Shown here one piece after another: positions 6,528 through 10,363 of a stretch of 10,363 nucleotides of DNA (the stretch's first letter is position 1; every line of letters begins with the position of its first letter). The position numbers and the translations under genes were made by a program. This DNA comes from Verrucomicrobia bacterium UBA1200 (GTDB lineage Bacteria > Verrucomicrobiota > Kiritimatiellia > RFP12 > UBA1067). The stretch covers positions 27,507 to 37,869 of the forward strand of contig DBXY01000024.1 of NCBI GenBank assembly GCA_002309765.1, in the 5' to 3' direction. Below the pieces are notes generated by a model. The model was not told where the DNA came from. It saw nothing but the letters and a program-made list of their open reading frames with translations, and searched no databases.

Positions 6528-6533
6528 ATTCTA
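6528..6533 (-). promoter_or_regulatory. Possible -10 element of the glycoside hydrolase gene
   Basis: TAGAAT (5 of 6 matches to TATAAT) ends 6 nt before the ATG at 6521, which would give a leaderless transcript. No convincing -35 hexamer is found 16-18 bp upstream, where the sequence is C-rich. The call rests on the -10 match, the lack of a Shine-Dalgarno, and the same spacing seen at two other genes in the window. Confidence 0.25.
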
Positions 6534-6639
6534 TCTAGGACTTTCCGACTCAGGGGGCTATGCGCCAGACCCGGACAACGTAAAGAAAGGTAGCATTTTC
6601 CCCGCTTTCCGTCAAGCGCATACCACCACTGTCACGTTA

Positions 6640-7608
6640 CTAACCTGTGGGGCCGATCACCTTCAAACCGAAATTCTCGTCCAGACGCTGATTGAGGCGA
6701 GCCATCAAGCCCGCCATCCCACCCCCGCCGTCCAAAACCGCACGCGTAACTGCTTGGGCCAACGCCAAATTATTTGACATCCCGGAACCGCGAACAAACT
6801 CCCATCCCGGAACAACGGCATTTCCCATCTGTTCCCCATCCTCCGCCGTATCAAGATTTTTCTCCGAGATTTTTCCGCCACATAGTCTCATTTGTTCATT
6901 CCCTTGCGAACCGGCTTCTCCAGTTTCTGCGACATTATTATTCCGTAACGTAGTCTCATTACTCTCAAAGGCGGAAAATTTACCTTCGGCTAGCGCGGTC
7001 TCGGCCGGGTACGGGTCAGTAAGTCCCGTTGCTTGTCGCAACTTAACCGCCAATTGCTTGTAGCGCATCACGGTCTTGTAATGTGCCCAAATATCCGGGC
7101 AATGCTCGAACAACCATCCCTTCACACCCGGATTCCGGCCGCAAATTTTACCTTCATCGTCAAACTGCAATCGGTTGTCCACATAAGCGTCCAAATCCAA
7201 CAGAGCCGAACCTAACCGAACCATATCCGCCTCAGAACGCTTACGGACCGACCACAACTCAGCCAATCGTTCTGGCGAGGGGCAAGGGTTCAATGTGCGG
7301 CGCGGCGTGATCTTGCGCCGCTGCGCTCGCAACTCGCGGCGGCGGATGCGTTCGCGCTCGTAGTACTTCGGACGGCGTATCCGGTTGATTCCGGCAGTTA
7401 GAATCCGGCAAACCAGCCACAACGCCGCGCTAGTGCCGACACAAACCGAAATCGTCACTGGCAATGCCAGCAATAACGCTTCGTTGAGCAACCCCACATA
7501 ACGGTTGCTGAAGTCTCCAGGAAAGGAAAACGCGGTGTCGAAACCGGCGGCGACCCATCGCGCAAGCGGTGTCACCTCAAGGTTGTATAGGGGTTCTTTA
7601 GCTTTCAT
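6640..7608 (-). CDS. One-pass membrane protein of unknown function with conserved-looking GRNPGVKGW block
   Basis: I do not recognise this 322-residue protein. From the ATG at 7608 it has a short N-terminal part, one hydrophobic segment (about 43-70), then a very basic stretch (about 76-104, many Arg and Lys), suggesting an anchored protein whose C-terminal side stays in the cytoplasm. Residues 138-192 form a compact block rich in Trp, Tyr, Asp and Lys, including DLDAYVDNRL, GRNPGVKGWL and HYKTVMRYKQLAVKLRQ, which looks like a real folded domain. The following 70 residues are low in hydrophobics and probably flexible. The tail contains a Gly run (GGGGMAG, 294-300). A longer reading from a TTG at 7644 is rejected, because that TTG is part of a -35 box. 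It stands alone, 134 bp after the 813-residue protein gene and 118 bp before the hydrolase gene. Confidence 0.72.
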   Translation of the reverse strand: MKAKEPLYNLEVTPLARWVAAGFDTAFSFPGDFSNRYVGLLNEALLLALPVTISVCVGTSAALWLVCRILTAGINRIRRPKYYERERIRRRELRAQRRKITPRRTLNPCPSPERLAELWSVRKRSEADMVRLGSALLDLDAYVDNRLQFDDEGKICGRNPGVKGWLFEHCPDIWAHYKTVMRYKQLAVKLRQATGLTDPYPAETALAEGKFSAFESNETTLRNNNVAETGEAGSQGNEQMRLCGGKISEKNLDTAEDGEQMGNAVVPGWEFVRGSGMSNNLALAQAVTRAVLDGGGGMAGLMARLNQRLDENFGLKVIGPTG

Positions 7609-7615
7609 GAATGGA

Positions 7616-7644
7616 ATATTAACCTGGAAGGCGGATAATGTCAA
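7616..7644 (-). promoter_or_regulatory. Sigma-70-type promoter giving a probably leaderless mRNA
   Basis: On the minus strand a perfect TTGACA (7644-7639) is followed by a 17-bp spacer and TAATAT (7621-7616). Only 7 nt separate this -10 hexamer from the ATG at 7608, so transcription would start at or within a base of the start codon. No Shine-Dalgarno lies before that ATG. Spacing and -35 match are ideal; the -10 matches 4 of 6 positions. Confidence 0.6.
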
Positions 7645-7742
7645 CTAAGAAATTAGACTATGTGACGGAATAAATATCGATAGGGATAATGATAAGAAAA
7701 GTGACGAAAGACGAAAGATATAATGAATGAGGAATTGGGAGT

Positions 7743-10184
7743 TTAGTTGAAGTCGCAGCGGGCGGTGGCGCGGCAGTGGTTTGCGGTCCTTACCCGTAAC
7801 CAATAGGCACGGAAATCGGAGAGGTCTTCACGGATTGTTTGGCCGTCGGCAACTTCATACGTTTTGAACACCGACCAAACCCCTGTACCGGTTATGTCGG
7901 CTTCAATATCAAACTTCGCTTTTTCGGCACCGTCCTGATGCAGGACCAACACCTTGCGGTCGAACCCGGTTAGCAACAACGGATCGGAAACCGAGCCGGA
8001 CTCTACCGAAGTATCGCGCCACACCCCGCCGACACCGCGGGGTTTGCCAAAGGCCCACAGGTCATCCACCACGCCAACCCAGACCGCAGCTTTGCCGTCC
8101 TCGCTGCGGATAACACGCCCGGCGGCGTTCGACGGCGTTTGGTCAAGCCCGGTAATGATCAGCAACCCGCGCCAGGTGCAATAATCGTGGATCATCCGGT
8201 TGTGCGTGGCAACGGGGCGCAGTTTTGCAAACCCGCCCGCGTTTTCAGCCGGCAGTTCGTAAAATATCCCGTCCAGATTTAAAAGATCGCGTTCGGTGCA
8301 AACCTCTCGGCACAGCCGGGTTTCTCGCGCCTTTTCGTGACTCCACCCCGGAGCGGAGGGCAACCGCCAGCGACGGCCGGCGTCATCGACAATCCCAACC
8401 CCGGCCGCATCACGAAACACCCCGCGCCCGTTCATTGGGACCGCACTCTTCAAGGCGGCTGCCTCACTGCAATTGTCATCGCCCCGCCGCACGAGGTTCA
8501 GTCCCGCGTCAAGCTCGTAGTACCCGCCATAGTTGACCAAACCGAGCTTAAAATCCTCCCCGCCGCCCAAACTGCGCAAAAAACCGCGCCGGATGCCATC
8601 CGGGCCGACCGGAGAACCGATACGCGCGATGCCGTCGAAAATCGCTCCCGGTTCCGCCCCGCGAAGATCGCGATTCGTGTAAGAAAAGAACGCGGTGACG
8701 TTCTTGGCAGCAACTTTAGCGACCAGCCGAATCCACGCGCCGCGCAATTCCGAAAGGTTTTTTACCGCCAGCCGCCCAAGTTCGACTTTGACACTGCCAG
8801 TGTCAGCCCAAACCCCGTTTCCCGCCACATCAACCTGAAGCGCGTACTCGCCCGCCCCGTCTTGCGCAATCTCCAGCAACCGCGAATCAAACCCATCCAA
8901 CAGAAAAGGGTCGGACACCGCCCCCGCCGACACGTCTTCAGACATCCAGACCGCGCCGCGCCCGATTGCGGGACCGAAACCGTCCAGCTCCTCCGGGCGG
9001 ATAAACCAAAGGTTGCTGTTGGACATCACGGGACCGCCAATCGAACCTTTGGCCTGACGCTTGTTAAGGAATTCGTTTTTGGCGCTGTCATCGCAACCAA
9101 GCACCACGCGGTCGCCCCAGCGGCAAAAATCGCCCACCACCTTAAGATAGTTAGAACGCGGACGGATTCCGGCGGAATGGGTAGCATCAAAGGCTTTCGG
9201 GAAACGCCAAAACGAACCGTGCATGGTCATCAGCCAGTCATCCCCCTCGCCGATTTCGCGGATGCGCGGCCATTCGGTGTTCCAACCGTGGGCGCCGTCG
9301 TAACTGTGGCTCGCCTTTGGAAGACGGTAAGTGTGCCATGTACCGCTGTCCAACACCTTTAGAATAAGGCTGCGGTAGTCCCACCCGATAGTCCACAGCG
9401 GGTCGGACTCCGGACGCGGGTTGCCGCGAATGCCGCCCGGCCCGGTCACGTCGGTGAACTGGTTACGCTGAACAACCTCCCATTTGGAGTCCGGCCCGCG
9501 CCACTGGGCCAACACACCGGACGTGACGGAAGGATCGCTTTGCGCCGCCGCGCTGAGTTCTCCGTTATTGGCGTAAACGAGCCGCCCCTGACCGGAATAA
9601 CCGCCCTTGCCGTGGTAACCCGGCAGCAGTTCGCCGTCGTGATGTCGCTGTAGGTTGCCATCACGGAACAATTCGGTCACGGTCAAGGTGTGCACGTCGA
9701 TCTCATACAACCCCTCTTCCATGGTAAGGCAATACACCATGTTAGCGGGGTCGGAAAGGTGTCGGGCAGTCGCGGTGGGACGGCCAAAACAGTATGGCTT
9801 GCCATCGGCGTCGCGATAGGGAATCGCCCGTACCCGGCCCGACCCGGAAATCGCGTACGGTCCGATGAACAGTTGGCGCGACTCTTCGTGAATCATCCGG
9901 TTGGCCGGAGTTCCGCCGATCGATTCGGGTCGGATCACGCGGGTAAGGTCGGGCTTGATTTCGTAAAGCTTGTCACTCGAACCCGCCGGACAGTGCGGCG
10001 CATAACTAACCGCCCAGAGCGATCCTGCCCACGGCACCACCGCGCCAGTGCCGCATTCGCCTTCGCGGTTGAACGTTGCCAAATGCGGATACACGCCGTG
10101 AATCTCGCGCGCCGCCGGCGCGGCAGATACCGCAAACACACCCAACAGACCCGTCAACACGACAATCGAAAAACACCTCGCCAC
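7743..10184 (-). CDS. Large secreted protein of unknown function with an internal duplication
   Basis: This 813-residue protein is probably exported. The N terminus is MARCFSIVVLTGLLGVFAVS followed by AAPAA, a classical signal peptide with cleavage near residue 22-25. The mature part is rich in Gly, Trp, Asp and short strand-like segments (for example LYEIDVHTLTV and DPLWTIGWDYRSL), which suggests beta-propeller-like or other all-beta folds. Residues about 286-501 and 606-808 are related: RLPK/RLPS, DFCRW/DYCTW, SDPFLLDGFD/SDPLLLTGFD, ITGTGVW/VAGNGVW and RGAWIRLVAK/RAYWLRVRT recur in the same order. No catalytic motif or cell-anchoring signal is recognised. The start is a GTG at 10184 with GGGGA 8 nt upstream, and no better start was found. 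I infer an extracytoplasmic, perhaps carbohydrate-related, role from the adjacent exported hydrolase; this is weak. Confidence 0.8.
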   Translation of the reverse strand: MARCFSIVVLTGLLGVFAVSAAPAAREIHGVYPHLATFNREGECGTGAVVPWAGSLWAVSYAPHCPAGSSDKLYEIKPDLTRVIRPESIGGTPANRMIHEESRQLFIGPYAISGSGRVRAIPYRDADGKPYCFGRPTATARHLSDPANMVYCLTMEEGLYEIDVHTLTVTELFRDGNLQRHHDGELLPGYHGKGGYSGQGRLVYANNGELSAAAQSDPSVTSGVLAQWRGPDSKWEVVQRNQFTDVTGPGGIRGNPRPESDPLWTIGWDYRSLILKVLDSGTWHTYRLPKASHSYDGAHGWNTEWPRIREIGEGDDWLMTMHGSFWRFPKAFDATHSAGIRPRSNYLKVVGDFCRWGDRVVLGCDDSAKNEFLNKRQAKGSIGGPVMSNSNLWFIRPEELDGFGPAIGRGAVWMSEDVSAGAVSDPFLLDGFDSRLLEIAQDGAGEYALQVDVAGNGVWADTGSVKVELGRLAVKNLSELRGAWIRLVAKVAAKNVTAFFSYTNRDLRGAEPGAIFDGIARIGSPVGPDGIRRGFLRSLGGGEDFKLGLVNYGGYYELDAGLNLVRRGDDNCSEAAALKSAVPMNGRGVFRDAAGVGIVDDAGRRWRLPSAPGWSHEKARETRLCREVCTERDLLNLDGIFYELPAENAGGFAKLRPVATHNRMIHDYCTWRGLLIITGLDQTPSNAAGRVIRSEDGKAAVWVGVVDDLWAFGKPRGVGGVWRDTSVESGSVSDPLLLTGFDRKVLVLHQDGAEKAKFDIEADITGTGVWSVFKTYEVADGQTIREDLSDFRAYWLRVRTANHCRATARCDFN

Positions 10185-10226
10185 GACAATAATCCCCGCC
10201 TGAAAACCGTTTGATAAAACATTGTT

Positions 10227-10254
10227 ATCTTACCACACCAATGCGCCTTGGCAA
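10227..10254 (-). promoter_or_regulatory. Possible promoter of the 813-residue protein gene
   Basis: On the minus strand TTGCCA (10254-10249) and TAAGAT (10232-10227) are separated by 16 bp and lie 42 bp before the GTG start. Each hexamer matches the consensus only partly, so this is a candidate. It would give a leader of about 35 nt containing the GGGGA ribosome binding site. Confidence 0.3.
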
Positions 10255-10309
10255 GCAGAAATGATGAAAATGCGTTTTTTTATTTTTGTCATTTCATTTT
10301 TTCCACCGA

Positions 10310-10321
10310 AATGATATCATT
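10310..10321. promoter_or_regulatory. 12-bp palindrome overlapping a -10 box in the divergent region
   Basis: AATGATATCATT is a perfect 12-bp palindrome. It contains TATCAT (10315-10320, 5 of 6 matches to TATAAT), which ends 7 nt before the plus-strand ATG at 10328. The core GAAATGA occurs three times in about 60 bp: forward at 10258-10264 and 10308-10314, inverted at 10290-10296. This may be an operator plus promoter. The region is A/T rich, so chance cannot be excluded. Confidence 0.35.
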
Positions 10322-10327
10322 ATTCGC

Positions 10328-10363
10328 ATGAAAAGAATCATTATCCCATTTTTACTGGCGGGG
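10328..10363 (+). CDS. N-terminus of a divergent gene, probably exported (partial)
   Basis: Only 12 codons are visible before the window ends, reading MKRIIIPFLLAG. Two basic residues followed by a hydrophobic run look like the beginning of a signal peptide or membrane anchor. There is no Shine-Dalgarno before the ATG, but TATCAT ends 7 nt upstream, which fits a leaderless transcript. The gene diverges from the 813-residue protein across 143 bp that must hold both promoters. Product unknown. Confidence 0.5.
   Translation, partial: MKRIIIPFLLAG

Noticed and set aside
6522..6639. Possible terminator between the 322-residue protein and the hydrolase (GGAAAG and CTTTC segments)
   Set aside because: The pairing is short and interrupted and no T-run follows on the minus strand.
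7609..7644. TTG start adding 12 residues to the 322-residue protein
   Set aside because: The TTG is the first part of a perfect TTGACA -35 box with a well-spaced -10, so this segment is better read as promoter.
8337..9362. Long plus-strand open frame (341 codons) opposite the 813-residue protein
   Set aside because: It is Arg-, Pro- and His-rich with no motif, and lies within a minus-strand gene that has a signal peptide and internal duplication.

Overview
The window is bacterial, gene-dense, and almost entirely transcribed from the minus strand. Several things suggest a PVC-type bacterium (Lentisphaerae/Kiritimatiellota/Verrucomicrobia-like, perhaps from a gut or sediment community): a secreted agarase-like glycoside hydrolase, a very large secreted protein of unknown function, a repeat-bounded GxxExxY protein, and genes that appear to lack ribosome binding sites. 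This is a judgement from gene content and protein style. There is no rRNA or marker gene here to prove it.

Reading along the minus strand from the right edge: (1) a 143-bp divergent intergenic region separates the start of a plus-strand gene, cut by the window end at 10328, from an 813-residue secreted protein (10184-7743) that contains an internal duplication of about 200 residues. (2) A 322-residue one-pass membrane protein of unknown function (7608-6640) lies behind a clear promoter. (3) A secreted clan-A glycoside hydrolase (6521-5094) follows. (4) A compact run comes next: a YjdF/DUF2238 membrane protein, a large M48 membrane metallopeptidase, a hotdog acyl-CoA thioesterase coupled to the peptidase by an ATGA overlap, and an O6-alkylguanine-DNA alkyltransferase with a long unexplained C-terminal extension. 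Gaps in this run are 12, -4 and 42 bp, so it is probably one transcript, possibly continuing from the hydrolase (62-bp gap).

(5) The left 645 bp hold the most unusual structure. A small PD-(D/E)XK-like GxxExxY gene is bounded by 33-bp imperfect inverted repeats built from a 9-bp period. Immediately beside it is a second unit with the same ends and the same gene start and gene end, but with about 310 bp of the coding region missing. This looks like a full-length element next to a miniature, internally deleted relative, as with transposons and MITEs, except that the only gene inside is a GxxExxY protein.

A second pattern runs through the window. Genes inside the tight run have Shine-Dalgarno sequences. 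Three genes that begin a transcription unit, or could do so, have none, and instead carry a -10-like hexamer 6-7 nt before the ATG, as expected for leaderless mRNAs. No tRNA, rRNA or CRISPR array was seen, and no gene-free stretch exceeds 300 bp.
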